In this document: positions 13,649 to 28,094 of the stretch, piece by piece
Position numbering within the stretch: position 1 is the first letter of the stretch
Layout of the letters: each line of letters starts with the position of its first letter
Assembly: GCF_014898815.1 (NCBI RefSeq)
Contig: NW_026515543.1
Location: 1,612,001-1,676,000, forward strand
Source of the DNA: Panonychus citri
Taxonomy: Eukaryota; Arthropoda; Arachnida; Trombidiformes; Tetranychidae
Reading direction: 5' to 3'
Length of the DNA: 64,000 nt
Made by a program: the position numbers and the translations under genes
The notes under the pieces: generated by a model
The model's database searches: none
Seen by the model: the letters and a program-made list of their open reading frames with translations, nothing else
What the model was told of the DNA's origin: nothing

Positions 13649-14175
13649 TTAATTAACTTCACACTTATTAAAAAAATAAAACAATGTAAAATTTCTCCCC
13701 GTAAGGGTGCCAATTAACCACGTACACAATTTAAATACGCTGATTAAAACAGTACTTATTTGGTAAAACAGTTGAGTAACATCTACAACGATTTCATAAA
13801 GAAAAAATGGCCGAGAATTGGCCAATATATTGGAAGTGAGGAAGATTTTCTTGTCTCTCATCTTCTGCATCTTCGACAAAATAATCAAATCAGATCAACC
13901 AGGTAACACGTGAGAGGTGGAAAGCTATTCATGCATAAGAAGGAGATTTCCAAACGACATCAAGAAGAAATGTTACGAAATTGTAATTGTAAATGCCCAA
14001 ACAATGAATTAATTCATTTATAAACTTTGCGCAATACAGTGTATCAGAACGATGTCCCTCAAAACAATTTGAACATTCTCGGGATCCTCGAATACAGTTG
14101 TTATTATTAGCTACTCTAGAACAATCACCACAAAGAACTACTGGGTGACAAATAATACCTTGTTTTTTTAAAACT
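13649..14175 (-). pseudogene. Second zinc-knuckle relic, more decayed
   Basis: On the minus strand, from about 14,175 to a stop at 13,929, an open frame without a clear ATG holds a Cys-rich block: CGDC, nine residues, C, then CSNCFEGHRSDTLYC. It lines up with the paired knuckles of the relic at 12,100-12,990 (C-x2-C-x-R...NC followed by C-x2-C-x-E-G...H...C), but the spacing has drifted from CCHC, so zinc binding would be impaired. Downstream, 13,888-13,649 is also open in coding-like frames. This looks like an older copy of the same mobile element family. Confidence rests on the Cys pattern alone. Confidence 0.4.
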
Positions 14176-14245
14176 TTTTATATTTTCGTAATTACTTGAC
14201 AGAAATTTATTTTTCATGTCTGAAATTGAAGAAGACACTTCAAAA

Positions 14246-15201
14246 TTATGCATAAATATTTTCAAAGTGCCCTCCACCTGATTGATTACTCGCCTCCAGG
14301 CGACGAAGGAAGCCTATGTAAACACGATTTAGTATCTCATCGTCGATGTTTGCAACTTCATTTTTAATGGCTGATTCGTGTTGATTTAGGTCTTTTGGGT
14401 TTCGTTGATGCACTCTATCCGTTAGATAATCCCATCGAAAAAAGTCATATGGGTTTGAGTCTGGGCTATAAGGTGGCCATTCTATTCCGCCCCCTTGAAA
14501 CGCTGGGTATCCAAGACCAATAACACGGCCTTCAAACTTGGTGGCCAGGTTTCAAACACATCGTGTGTTCGATGTGGAGTAGTACCATACTGCATGAACC
14601 ATGAATCAGCTGTAATTGTGGCTCGAGTTAACCATGGGTAAAACCGTCTTATCAATATCTGCTTATAAAATTCTCCTGTGACAGTTTCTGTGAAAGATGT
14701 GAGGTAGATAGCTTTCCGAGAGATGGCAGCACATGCTGTTAGCCTTATTGGATGAGCCGTTGTGTTTTGTGTATAGTATGGGTTCTCTATAGCCCAAAAT
14801 CGCATATTTTGTTTATTGACATATCCAGTCAAATCAAAGTGAGCTTCATCTCTGAAAATTATTTTTTGAACACCTAGTGACTCATTCTCAATAGCATCAT
14901 AAACTTTTTTTGAAAAGTCAACTCGTTTCGCCTTATGAGCTTCCGTTAACTTTTGATGCACCGATATTTTGTATGGGTGGAAATTAAGAAATTTTTTCAA
15001 CATAACTCGTAAAGATTCACGGTTTAATCCAAGAATCTGAGCTGTTCGGCGTATTGAGTCCGTTGGATTTTCGTCAAAGTGAGCTTCCTCCTTGTCTAAC
15101 ACTTCAGGGGTTGTAACTTCGTATGGTCTTCCTGGATTTTCACTACGTCGATCATCCATGGACGAAGTTAGAAGAAACTTCTTAATGAGACTATTTGTCA
15201 T
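14246..15201 (-). pseudogene. Broken Tc1/mariner-superfamily transposase
   Basis: A cut-and-paste transposase of the IS630/Tc1/mariner superfamily, now inactive. The first 239 codons (15,201-14,482) begin inside the first helix-turn-helix (NSLIKKF then DRRSENPGRP), continue through a second HTH (ENPTDSIRRTAQILGLNRES), and reach the RNase H-fold core with the first catalytic Asp in IIFRDEAHFDLTGY. The second catalytic site, normally Q-D-G-A-x-x-H, reads MQYGTTPH: the Asp codon is TAT at 14,587-14,589. A one-base loss near 14,530 shifts the frame. The remaining 94 codons (WPPYSPDSNPYDFF motif with the third acidic residue) run in another frame to a stop at 14,246. The N-terminal half of HTH1 is missing, and no convincing terminal inverted repeats were found. 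Three separate lesions make it a pseudogene. Confidence 0.85.
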
Positions 15202-15299
15202 AATTCATGTAATAAAACAAGAAAAAACTGACAGTTTTAAGAACTGACAAAAAGATGAGAAAATACAAAAATCGTAAAAATTGAAAAGTTAATAACTTA

Positions 15300-15456
15300 C
15301 TTCTTTAATGTATAAGGAAGACAATTGAGATCATTCCCGTAATGACTTTCCATTGCTTGTACGGCAGCAGCTTTAGATATCGATATGGAAATCTACCGAA
15401 TCGTTTGAACAATTCTGCTCGTAAAAGGGACTTTACGAGGATGATGTAATAACAAC
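15300..15456 (-). pseudogene. Coding-like fragment upstream of the transposase
   Basis: On the minus strand this segment reads as protein-like sequence only if one frame change near 15,383 is allowed (SPFYEQNCSNDSVDFHIDI in one frame, SKAAAVQAMESHYGNDLN in the next). It ends at a perfect donor-like GTAAGT at about 15,300. It may be a further piece of the relic cluster or the remnant of an upstream exon of the transposase. No family is recognised. Confidence 0.25.
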
Positions 15457-15495
15457 TTTGGCCAGGTACTAAAACTGGTTTAGTACCTGGCCAAA
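15457..15495. repeat. Perfect 17-bp inverted repeat
   Basis: TTTGGCCAGGTACTAAA, a five-base spacer ACTGG, then the exact reverse complement. Seventeen perfect pairs, including a GC-rich GGCCAGG core in AT-rich DNA, are unlikely by chance. It lies 250 bases upstream of the transposase relic, in transcription direction, and could be a transposon end that became juxtaposed to its partner, or a hairpin. Confidence 0.9.
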
Positions 15496-18400
15496 TCACC
15501 TTGTCTTACCCTACAATTTTACCCCTTCTCTCTCTTCCTTTTCCTCTAATCCACCATTTTGGTGAACCAGTTGAGTTGGCACCTTGATGGTGTCCAATTC
15601 AATGTAATTGTAGTCTCTTTTATTTTAATAATCTTAAATAATAAATTTACCTAAATAAGTTTTCTAGATTGTGAATATTGACTATTCTGTTTTTATAATA
15701 CATTTTTGGATTTAAACCAACAAATTATAACTAAATTCTCTCTCTTTTTCTCTCTACTTCTCTCTCTCTATTAGTCTCTTTCTCTTCTCATCGCAGGTAA
15801 TATTTTTATTTTGTTGATTTCTCAGTCTTTTATGATTTACAATAAATACTGATAAATAAATGAAAGGCTTCGGTCATTATCAATTTATTATTAACATTTT
15901 TAATTTTTAAAAATGAAAAATCGTAAATTAAAATGAAGATTTTAAAGGATAAGATTAATTATTTGGTTGCAATAATGAAATTTAATATTCTTCTTTTTGG
16001 ATAACGTTTAGATTGTTTGACGTTAATAATCCTTTATTTAATTTAATTGTAATTTTGTCTGGAAACTGATCAAGTTAAGTTTCAATTGTGTTGAAAAATT
16101 ATCGTTGATCGTTATAGTTGATTATCGAAATCAATCGAGTTTTGTTTTGGAATTGTTCACGTAACAAATATTTCGAGTTCAAGTTCAAGTTCAAAATTGG
16201 AATCAATTGTCAACAATTAATCGATTGAATATTCAATAAGTTAAAATTTTGTTCTCGCCTGTAACCCTGGAACCTTAACAAGATGATCCAAAGCCGAATA
16301 CCCAAACAGATAAACACTATAGCCTTATCAAGATGATCTAAAGGTTGAGATCCTGATTTGAACGATTGAAGAAGATCTCCCAAGATTAACCGAACTCAAT
16401 AGTTATGATGTAAGTGGTATAGTTGACTGATAATTTGGAACTTTCTTCTCTTTCTTTTTATACTATTTTTTCATTCAAGCTGAATAAGCAAATCTTCTTT
16501 TACATCTTCCATGATGATTAAACATTAACAGATATAATTTTCCATTTGTTTTTAATGTTGACTGAACGTGGTTAACCAAACGGCTTTGCTCCCATTAAAT
16601 GAAAACAATTAATACGCTAATTTAATGTTTTTTTCCTTTTTTGTCTCTTCACCTGAATCATTTTAATTACATTTAAAGGAAAAGGAAATGTAAAAATTTA
16701 CCATTTAATAATTAGCATAAGGTGAGCAAATATCTGCATTTAAGGGGTACCTGCTTTTAAGGGGTACACTTACATACTACTTTTTCATTTGTTTCATTAT
16801 TGCTGAGCTAATTTTAATTTTTCTTCTCAAAGGTTTAAGTTCAAGTTTAATTTTTGACTGAAGAAAAATGTCAACAATTACAATTGTAAGTTACTTTTTC
16901 GATATCGGTATTTTACTAGTTCAGTTGGGATGATATTCCCTTCTCATGTTAAAATTAATAATGTGTTTAAATTTTATTTCAGACAACTATCGACTCGGAC
17001 TTCAAGTATTAAGTAATATAATCGGTTTGAATGGCATTATATTAACGATTAATCAGTTTTCATTTTAAATTTTTAGCGAAATGCCCTTGTTCGCCTATAC
17101 CCATGCACATTCTTTTCTTATCACTCTATAGCTCACTGTGCTTGATTAATTTCAACTATTTTCTTTCCCTTCAATTTGAATCACAATCATAAGTTCGACC
17201 CGATAACCTGAATAACCCCAATCTTCAATTTCCATCTCATCTCTATTCATCGAGGAATTACGTTAATCACCATCAAGTTGAGGTAGTCATATAGAAGATG
17301 AAAAATGTACGATAAAATGAGAATTTTTATATCGATTTGAACTTCTGCTCAAAATTCAATGCAAGATTCATCATGAAAGTAATGAATCAATGCAGCGATT
17401 GAAAGATAATTTCAATTTCAGTAATTTGAATGTAACTCTGTCTGTGATGATTGAGATGATAATTGTAAGAGTGGCAAAGAGATTATTCTGAGGATAAAAA
17501 ATTCGAATTTCAGTTTTCTCTCTCCTCATGAGTTCTAAGTCAATATGATAGATTTTCTATTGCATTTGACTACCGAGGGATACATGAAAGAGACATCTTC
17601 CTTTCGATCATGAACATACTTTTAGATCCAATATGCTGTCAATTTATATAAACCAACTGGACACACAATAAACAAACTGATGATACAAAAACTGAGATAT
17701 CTGATCAGAATTGCCTGTTGATAGAAATATGACGAAAAAATGATGAAGATAAAGTTGCAATATCTGAACAACTCAAAGATTGCAAGTCTCATATTTTATC
17801 TGAACAAAATTCAGACCCAGAGATATTCTATTCCATTTATGGTGATCATAATCATCATGAAGAAAAAACAATATAATCATAAATCACTTTAACATTGTAA
17901 CCAAGATAATGGTTACAATGATAATAAATATCATGGGAATGAGAGGGGTAGATGTTAAGAATTGGATTTCAGAACTTTTTGCAAAGAAGGTTAACAAGGA
18001 TACAGAACAAAAAGTATTAGTTGGAACTCCAATATCAATTTAGAATTACAAACTCTAAGCTCAATCTATTTTAATGTCCCACCATTTACTATCATAATCA
18101 GAGATTCGGATGATTAATAAATTGTCTCATCATTAATAAACTTAATTTCTGAAACATCTAAACTTCATCAACTTGAATCATTCATTTCATACTTTTACTA
18201 TTATTACAACTCCCAGTCACTCCCAGCTACTTAATCATGATAAGTTCAAATTACAATTAAGTATTTCAGTTGATATGATCATGATAATTACTTTGATTAT
18301 ATTAATTTAATATTGCAATTCAAATCAGCAACTATAAAGTTAAGATAAAAGTAAAGTCTACATTTGTAATGATATCAAAACTTTGAGTGATTAAAAGTAT

Positions 18401-18790
18401 AAGCTTATTATTATGATGAAAAAAAACAATAAGTCAATTAAATCATCATTATTATAATTAGATTTTAATTAGTTAATGATAATTAGAAGTATTTTTGTAC
18501 TCACTAAAAACTAATCTAGTTTTGATTGCAAATAAATCATCAAACTCATGAGATACCTTCAAGTAACCAGGAGATGAGAAAAAAACTTTAAGAATCAGAA
18601 TTGGAATTGATTTTATTTCATCATCTGATGAATTGATGAAAAATCTGAGGATGAGGTTCCTCTTCCGTCTCCACCTACTTTTTCATACGAAAAGTTGATT
18701 GAGAGATAACATTGAAAAGCTAATATTTGTCATGGTAAACGAATTGAATCTCATGGTGATATATGAAAATTGACGGAAATTCGAGAACCG

Positions 18791-18792
<2 letters not shown>

Positions 18793-18822
<30 letters not shown>
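18793..18822. repeat. (GA)15 microsatellite
   Basis: Thirty uninterrupted bases of GA, one of several purine dinucleotide tracts in the window. Confidence 0.95.
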
Positions 18823-18825
<3 letters not shown>

Positions 18826-21800
18826 AAATGTTCTAAATTTATTTTTTCGTCGATGGAATAATGAACAGAGAGAAAATGATGATGATTGGAAGAAGATGAA
18901 ACTTTTCATCAATCATTTATCATAAAGATAATCTTTATCATCTCCATCACTCAACCAATCCACTTTTCAGTTCAATATTACCAATCGATTAGATCAATTT
19001 GCATATTATTATTATTTATCTTGATTTTGTTTTCTCATTTTCATGATAAATCTGATGAACGTGAATGAAATTGTTTCATTGATTTCAAATTTAACACACA
19101 TAAAAATTATATTACTCACAGTGAATATTTATCTCTGTTAATTTCAGAACCCTATTCAAGTGCTAATATTACTCAAGAAAATTTTGACAATCTCCATGGG
19201 AATCATGGAAAATGTTTCAGGCTTAGATTTTTGATCAACTCTATTCCTAACATTTGTAATAATATCAACATTGAATCAAAACTTATCCAATTTCTCAGAA
19301 TCCAAAGAATAAATAACAAAAAATACCAAAGACATTATTCATTCACGGTTATTGGAAAAAATCATCACCATCTTCATCTTCATTTTGATCATCATCTTAA
19401 TCTCATGAGGATTTGATTCTTTTATCCGGTTTTGCTGTTTGTACATCTTTCAATTTTTGCTTCTTAATGATTAAGTTAATTGTTGTTCATCTCAAAAATG
19501 ATGATACTCATCATCATTATATAGATCAATGGTTATTAGTTATCATTTAAATTGCTGATTAGTTGATTGACTAAGCAAATTTGATACAATTTTCTTATGA
19601 TTAAGATAAGGATAATAATCAAGATGAATGTGGATTTTTTAATGTATTTATTACAATTATCGCTTTATTTATTGGGCGATTATTTTTAGGATTAGATTTC
19701 TGGTTAAACTAATTTGTCACTAATATAGTAACCAATTAACAGTAATCAAGGATTAATCAATAATCGTAACGAATACACCTTATGATGTACATTGAGAAGA
19801 GGATTAAAAATCAAATGTCTGAAAGTTTGAAGGTAAAAATAATAATGAGAAAGAGACTCAACCTCAAGGGATAGAGTTTTTTTTTCAATTTTCGAATTTT
19901 TTTCTGAAAAACTTTTTTCATACACTTTCGATTCTATCATTATAATTATCAGAATTATAATTGAGTAAAGTTTTCAACAATTTGTGATTCTAATACAGAG
20001 TTTGAGAGCAAAGGTATTAACTTAATTGCAAAGAACATGAGAGCTACCATGAGTTGGGAAGGAGAAAAAAAAGTTTTCAGAACTTTTAAGATTCAGTTCG
20101 AGATAGAACTTTTTTTTTCTTTTCTTTATCATCCATTTTATAGATTCTCATAGGTTGATGGAAGTCTTCAAGTTTTCATTTTATCATGAAACTGATGGTC
20201 CTGATTAACTGAGTTACTATTAAAAAACCAGGATCATTATAATGATGACGATGATGATAATTAGCAGTTAATTGTTTTAGTTGAAAGTTTATCAATTGTT
20301 TAAAGAGTTGAATCTGAAGCAGACTGATTGAAATCAAAGTAAATGGCTCATGATGATCCAGAAATCATGGTGATTGATTTTCACCATGTTTGCTATTTAA
20401 TTGGCTTGGTGATACACATGATATACAAGTGATAATGATGATGATTAACAGATTGATGATCATCTTACTCACTCACTCAATCACTTATGGTTATATTAGC
20501 AAATACAAAAAATCCCATAGGATTAAGAGTATCATTGAATGGCGGGATAAAGATGATGATGAATTGGTGAAAATTAAAGGAAGGAAATAAAAGGAACCAA
20601 TGGAAAAAAGATGAGGATGGAAATGATAATAATAGAAAGTGATGAAGAGGAAAATAAAAAGAAGAAAGAAAATGAGTGAGAGAGACTAATGATGATTATC
20701 ATCATGAGGATAAAGATTATGATGGAAACATTGTCTTGGATGATAGAGGAAAGGATAAGAGCCACGCGCTCAAAGATCATCTTAGATCTTGATTGAGTTA
20801 ATTTAGAAAATGAAAAAAAAAGAAATAAATCTCATAGAGAATTAGCATTTTAAACGTAAATGATTGTCGATGATTAACTAATTGCTTCTATTTTGAAGAA
20901 TCGATAACAATCACTGGAAGTCTCTTGACACTCAACTGACGATAATCATCTTATGTTTATAGTTAATAAGATAATTGTGTTCTATTGAATTGAAATGTCA
21001 ATGTAATCAACATAATACATTGTTGAATCTAAAATTATTTCAATGATTTGAATTCGCGAAAACTTTTAAAGAAAGTTTTTAAAGTTATTGCTTCTTTTAC
21101 CATGGGAAAGGCTTTCCAATGGACCCGATGATAGACAGCTGATGAACAATATCACCATCATTATCGTGATAAACATTCAATCAATGGTAAAAAATACAAG
21201 ATAACCTTTAGATTTGATTGGAATCAATGATTTCAAAGCAACTCTAAACTTAGACCTTGAGGTTAACCTAAAATCTTTAGGCCAAACCCATAAACTAAAG
21301 TCCATCACCTGAGATAACCTTTGATTGACTGACCTAATCACTACTTAAAATCATCAATCAGTTGATTATTCCGATTGATTGAAAAATTATCTCATTGTTG
21401 TTAATTTTTTATTTTATGTTAATCAACAGATTATTATTATGATGATGATGGTAAGTGATTATGAGTATAGCTAATCAATCAATTATAATGGTCAAGGAAT
21501 TAAATTTAACCACTAATTCTGATAAAGGATGTGTTAATCATACTTAATATGATTAAGATTATAATTCAATTGGAAATTAATCATTTTGTCCAAAACTTTT
21601 TCTTTGATTGGGCCAATTAAACTTTGGATTAATTAGAAATCAATTTAACTTTTTTTTCAAATCACTTTTTGGGTTAATCTCTTTTCTTAATTGTTTAAGC
21701 TGTGATTAAGTAAATTGTGAATGTATACCAATGGTCAATCCAGAAGTTATGAGTCACGTTAATCAACATGATTAACCAATAATTAAAAAGTTGAACGTGA

Positions 21801-24800
21801 TTAACATGATTAATATTATCCCGATTAACCTCCTACAACCAATATCAGGCTGATTCAATCTAATAATAATTTATATGATAATAATAATGGTCAATACAAT
21901 GGTCAGTCTGAAATTGGGTAATAATCAATGACAATCAAGTCAATTATTATTAATAGTAAATAAATAATCATTTAAATTGCGTCAATTATTTGAGTGATGC
22001 TGATGATGATTAGACTGTTGATCAATTGATGACGAGCATCATTATCATCAAGGAGATGATGAGGTTGGTACATTGACCGTGATAATGTTGATTATTGATC
22101 ATAAGTTAAACGTGATTAGAATGATTTAAGAGTTAATTTAGTTAAATACTGATTACGTAAATACGTAAATCACCTTACCCAGAAGCACCATGATTAAACT
22201 TGATCATGATAAATGATTAATTCTGTCCAATGATTTTAATCAATGTGCCAATTGATAACCATTTATACCAAATATTTAACCTTCTTCCTACATGATTTAA
22301 TTGTTGATTAACTGTTCTAATCAGAAAAAAAACTAGTCTTCTAATTTAAAAAGACATTCATCATTTAACTAATTGTTACAATTTATCTGTTATATGCTCA
22401 AGAGTATTTTATTTTCATCATCATTATTAACCTTTAATTGTCCACTAATCAGGTTTCTTTGTTTTACCAATCAATTAATTGTTGATAATCATCAACAATC
22501 ATAAATTACCAATGGTTAGAAACTTTAATTGGATTAACTGTTGTCACGATTTTTACTTATCATCCAGTTGATCGATTAATTCAGTCATTAATTGTGAAAT
22601 TAGATTATCAATTTAATTAAGATAATCTAATAGTTAATGTGGTAGAATTTTTTTCTTCATCTAATTCATTATCATTGAGAGTTCGACAAAGAAGAAAAAA
22701 AAAGTTCTAAAAAGTGTTAATGTGCCAACGAGAAAGAAGTAAATTAAATATCTTATCAATATTTACCTCCATCAATTGAGATTATCATGAATTTTCATGA
22801 TAAATCTGAATTTATGAATGAATAATTTGTGTTAATTCAATTTTTATCTCTTTTCGATTAGAACTTGACTCTTTTTCTTGTTCAATCTGATTCGATGTTT
22901 TCATTTAATTAATCATTAAAACTTTTTATCGCACTATCCATACATAATGTAATCAAGATAAGACTGAAAAAATTAAACATAACTGAATTAATCTTAATCA
23001 ATGTGACTACATGATTATCATCAATGAACTTGAATAGAGGGCAAAGAATCAGATTAACGATGAGAAGATGAAACAAAATAATTTGAGTTTTGTTTTTGTT
23101 TTCCGTAAGTAAAAACTGTCAACATTAAATTGCTTACGATGATCATGTTAATTATATAATCTTTATAATTAAATCACAAATAGAATTAAAAAATCTTAAT
23201 CACTTTGAATTAGAGGTTCACAATTTAATGATGACAATTAACAAAAATTCAATTTGTTATCCAATTGGAAAAACTTTTCAAACCAATCTTGATCTTGTCA
23301 GTGATTAACTTTAATCATTAACTATTAACTTTAATTGTGAATTATTTGTGATTAAGATAGTTAATGATTAAGAGAATTAGAAATTAATATTCGAAGTCGT
23401 AATTGAAAGGTTAGAAGAAGAGAAAAGATTGGAACATTTTATCGAATTCGAATTGGATTCGAAATTGATTTTCTCTTCTTCTTCTCTCATTCGATACTTT
23501 TAATTCAATTTCGCTGATTGTTTAATGTTAATCAATTCAATTGCGTGATTAAAATCATAATCACGATAATCATCATCTCAACATTTGCTTAATTATTACA
23601 CGAACAGTAAAAATGAATAATATTTTATTGAATAGTAAAAAAATTAACAACAATCAAGTTTACAATTTATTCAAATGTTGATTAACAAAAAGCAACAAAA
23701 TCAATCTCTAAACTGTTTGTTTATCAATATACTAAACTTTAATTGTGATTAAAAATAAATTAACCAACCAACAATTTGGATTAAATAATTAACCCTAAGC
23801 AATGAGTTTTGATAAGTGTGTTTTTAATTTCTTTAATCAAGTTGTACAATTAATACTTAAATACGTTTATATTAATATTTGAGCGAGAATTAAATTTCCC
23901 TTTTGAATTGATTATGCTGATTAAGACAATTAGCAGTAAATTGTTAATAACAATCAGCTCAAGCAATAAAAGTGCATCAATTTTAATTTCATTCATCAAT
24001 CTCAATTTTTGTTTATTACGGTTCTTGATTAATTACTAATTGTTATTAATTGTTTACTGGCGATGAAATGATTTCTCAATTGAGCTTACAATTGTTAGTG
24101 TCTTAATCATAACTATGTAATAAACTACTAATGAATAGGTATTATTAATTAATACTTTTTATATGATAAATTTTCAATATTCAAAACTCATCATTAACCA
24201 CAATCAGTTGATTGTAGTACATTATAATTGCTGTCGTAGCTAAATTATCATTTAAATTTAGAGCATGGAAATGGCGTACAAATATAAATTGTTACCTTTT
24301 TGAATAAATTACTTTTACAATCAATTGATTGTTTGTTAATAGCTCATTGATTGTTTTCTCATTGTTTACCGAATCCAAACTTAATTAAAGATTCAATTCA
24401 GTTCTAATTTTTTGAGTTTAATTTTGGCCCGAATGTTGCTCTTATTTGTAAGTCTGAAATTAATTAGATTTCATTGTCAAATGGATTATGTATCTGGATG
24501 AAGGTGATAATATTAAATTGATGAGGATAAAAGTAATTACTCATTGTGATTAGATTTGATTTAAGTAGCAACATCATCAACAACAACAACATTAAGATTA
24601 TATTGATGACAACAACAATATAAAGACGATGGTCAATTGGTCATCTTAAGACATTGACCCAATCACTTGTTAATACTGATGAGCTAAGCTATTGTTGTGT
24701 TAATGTAATTGTAGTTATCAAATGTTATTAAGCTTGATTATCATCCTCATCACAATCATTGATGATGATTGTACAACAATTTGACGTAACAACGCCATCA

Positions 24801-25396
24801 ACAATCAAGAAGATTAAATTGTTATTGTTAATTATGAAAATCTATCGGTAATCAATATTATGTTGACATTATTGTGCTACAAATGAAAAGGTGCCCATCA
24901 ATTTTGTTTAATCATCTTCAATGATAATAGTGATAAATAATCAACAAAAGATCTGTTAATTAAGATTCTGATTCGCATCAGCATCATCTAAATGAATAGC
25001 TGAATCAACTGATTGAAATTGAAAAGCAAATTAATAAAAAAAGTCAAGATGTTGAAGATTTTAAATCAATTTTAATCCAATGATATAAGAGATTCAATTT
25101 ACACATTGGGCGTTTTGTTGATTATGATGAAATCTAATCATCCATTTAAATTGTTATCATCATTTCAATCATCTGAATGGGTTAATTAAAGTAACAAAAA
25201 GTTCATCTCATTCAGGTAATGAAAAAAACTTTAACCACAAAAAAAATGATAACTTTTTTTTACTTTACTAATCTGATTATGACCTTAAATTATGATTAAG
25301 ATTTTGATTGTTGATGTTTTTTAACTTTATCATTTTCAATTCCAGTTTATCATCGAGCCCTCTGGGTAAGAGCTGAATTGAACTTTATCATAATCA

Positions 25397-25399
<3 letters not shown>

Positions 25400-25437
<38 letters not shown>
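25400..25437. repeat. (GA)19 microsatellite
   Basis: Thirty-eight uninterrupted bases of GA, the longest pure GA tract seen here. An A-tract/GTTCTAA motif copy (25,476-25,489) follows about 40 bases later. Confidence 0.95.
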
Positions 25438-25440
<3 letters not shown>

Positions 25441-28056
25441 AATTCGAAGTCGAAAGTTTTTTTTCTCTCTTTTGATTAGAACTTTTTTTCGATACTGATT
25501 AAATAAACTTTTATTAATAGTAATTTTTGAGTGACAAGTAATTTACAATTAAAAGAATCTTAATCATTATCACCATCTTATCCAAAAAAAGTTCATCGGT
25601 TTTATTGCTAATCAATTAGTTTGATTAAATTGGAAACTTGAAATTTGATTGAAGAAAAAAATTGTTTATCTTTTTTTTTCATGATTTCCAATTGTGATTA
25701 ACTCTTTCTAATTAAGGTTGATTGTAATCATTTGGTTAAAATTTGATAATTAAGATTATTAAAAACATGATGACAAATTGCTAATCATTAATGACTTACA
25801 ATTAAGTTAATAATAATTAAATATTATATTTATTTTCTAAATGATGATAATAATTAACTAGTTGACTTTTATTATTATTATTAAATGATGATTGTGATAA
25901 TGATTTAGCTAATTAAACATGATTTAAAATTTGATACAATCAGTTAATAAATTGTAATAGTAATGTTAATAATTACTATTAATATTTGTCTCTCTGATCA
26001 CATATTAAATTAACCAAATAATCAAATGAATCATTAATTAAAGAGGTTGATCAACTATCTTTACCCTCAAGTGATACAATTAACAACAAGGTTAACCCAC
26101 TTGAAGAGTCAAATGTCAACCTAAGGGAGTCAATGATTACCAAGGGATTGATGTTCATTTGAGGCCCACGAATATCACATGATATAAATAAAAATAAAAA
26201 TCGAATAGAAAATTTAATAATCATCTTAATCATATTCTTAATCTCATCATCATCATCACCACCAAGATAATCTTAATCTTAGCTTATCCCTTTAATTGTT
26301 AATACCTCACCTTAATTTTCACCTCAGATTTAATCACTTTCTTTTGATAATAAGATCACAATTAAACGTTTTCGTTTTTTTTTTGTTAATTTCTTCATAA
26401 ATATTGTATGAAAATTAAAACCATCGTGATGATTAAGATGATGTTGTTAATTGTTAACAAGATCCGGGATGCGATTTAATTGAAATCACCTAAGCGAAAG
26501 TGATTAATAAGCTTGACCCAAGTCCAGTTTGTAAAACGCAAACTAATCATTAGGAAATGTTAATTGTATACATAAAAAGAAATCAGCAAATAGAAACAAT
26601 TTAACAACATTATCAGTTAACCTTTTCAAATGTTAATTATATCAACAATTAACATTGAAATTAACTCTGTGGTTTTAACTGTATTACCACAATTACAGTT
26701 ATCGTGATAAAATCATTTTATTTGTATTACAATCAAAACTGATTGCATAAGAGGAGACAAGTAATTACTTAAATTGTTACAATATCATTAAATGATGATG
26801 ATGATAATGATTAAATGAACAAGATGCAAAGTGAAATGATAATGATTAACATAACGATGAAATGAAATGATTTGCCCTTAGGCATAATTTAACCTTTTGA
26901 TTAACATACACTGAATTCATATTTAAATAGTAATCATAATGATGATTATTGTTGGTTAATTATGGATTCAAATTTAAAAACTCCCAATAAATTATCATTA
27001 ATCCGTTTCCATCATCATTTCAATCAGTGTATTTTCAGGTAAATTAAGATGAAACAATCAATAGATTATTATTATTATTATATTATCGGTTAAATTTAAA
27101 TCACCATCAAGTTGATTAACCATTAATACCCATGATGATGATGATAATGATAATAAATTCATCATCTAATGTTAACTAATCTGTTTCAATATGGACAATA
27201 TTTACCCTTAGGGTATTTGAATACATATCAGTCACATCCTCATCATGATAATTATCCTCACCATCATCATCATCTTCATCACCAACTGAATAAACAGTAA
27301 CCATGAAATAATTTAAAAAAGAAAACGAATAAAAAAAACTTTGATTGATGTTTCATAATATTATTAGAACTCGATAATTTTTTGTTAGAACTTTTTTTCT
27401 ACCTCTTGATTCATTAAGTTGCATCACCTTTGAACAATTAATTTGAGTATTTGATTAACTTTCAGTAAATCACAATTTCTAATCTAATATTATTTCCTAT
27501 CCTGATGATCTGTATAATACAATTTAATTACAATTAACTTTGTCAACAACCGTCAGAGTGATTGGTTTGGTTAATTTTGATTAAATTGTTGATAGTTATT
27601 GCAGATTGAAGATTGATATTGTTATTAAAATTGGAGCTCTTCCTTTTTCATTGTTATTAGTTAGTTTCTAAATTAATCAATAAGTGATGATGGTTAAGTA
27701 AATTGTCAACAATCAACTAAAAATTTAGGAACTTTTTTTTTGTTCAAATAATTAACGTTAAGCTAATTAATTCATGGTTGGTTTCATTTGATGAATCAGT
27801 GAACCATTATTAGGTTAGTATTTTGTTTCTCATGATCATGATTATCATGATTCTTGAAAGTTCTCAATCCATTTACTATTAATAATGAATCAGTGGTAAA
27901 AAAGTTCTAATCGTAAGTTCAAGTTGTAATTTTTCACAAGGGAATCTTCACATTTCTGTTCCGAAATAGTTATGGAAATATAAAGTTCTGATCATCATAA
28001 TCATGAAAAGAAATGATAAAAATGATGAGAATACTTGGAAATATTCAGTTTCTCTA

Positions 28057-28058
<2 letters not shown>

Positions 28059-28093
<35 letters not shown>
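28059..28093. repeat. (TC)n microsatellite
   Basis: Thirty-five bases of alternating TC. On the opposite strand it encodes only an Arg-Glu repeat in a spurious open frame. Confidence 0.95.

Positions 28094-28094
<1 letters not shown>

Noticed and set aside
14155..15290. Possible terminal inverted repeats flanking the transposase relic (AACTTTT...ATTTT blocks)
   Set aside because: Only short AT-rich stretches match, with several mismatches, no better than expected in DNA of this composition.
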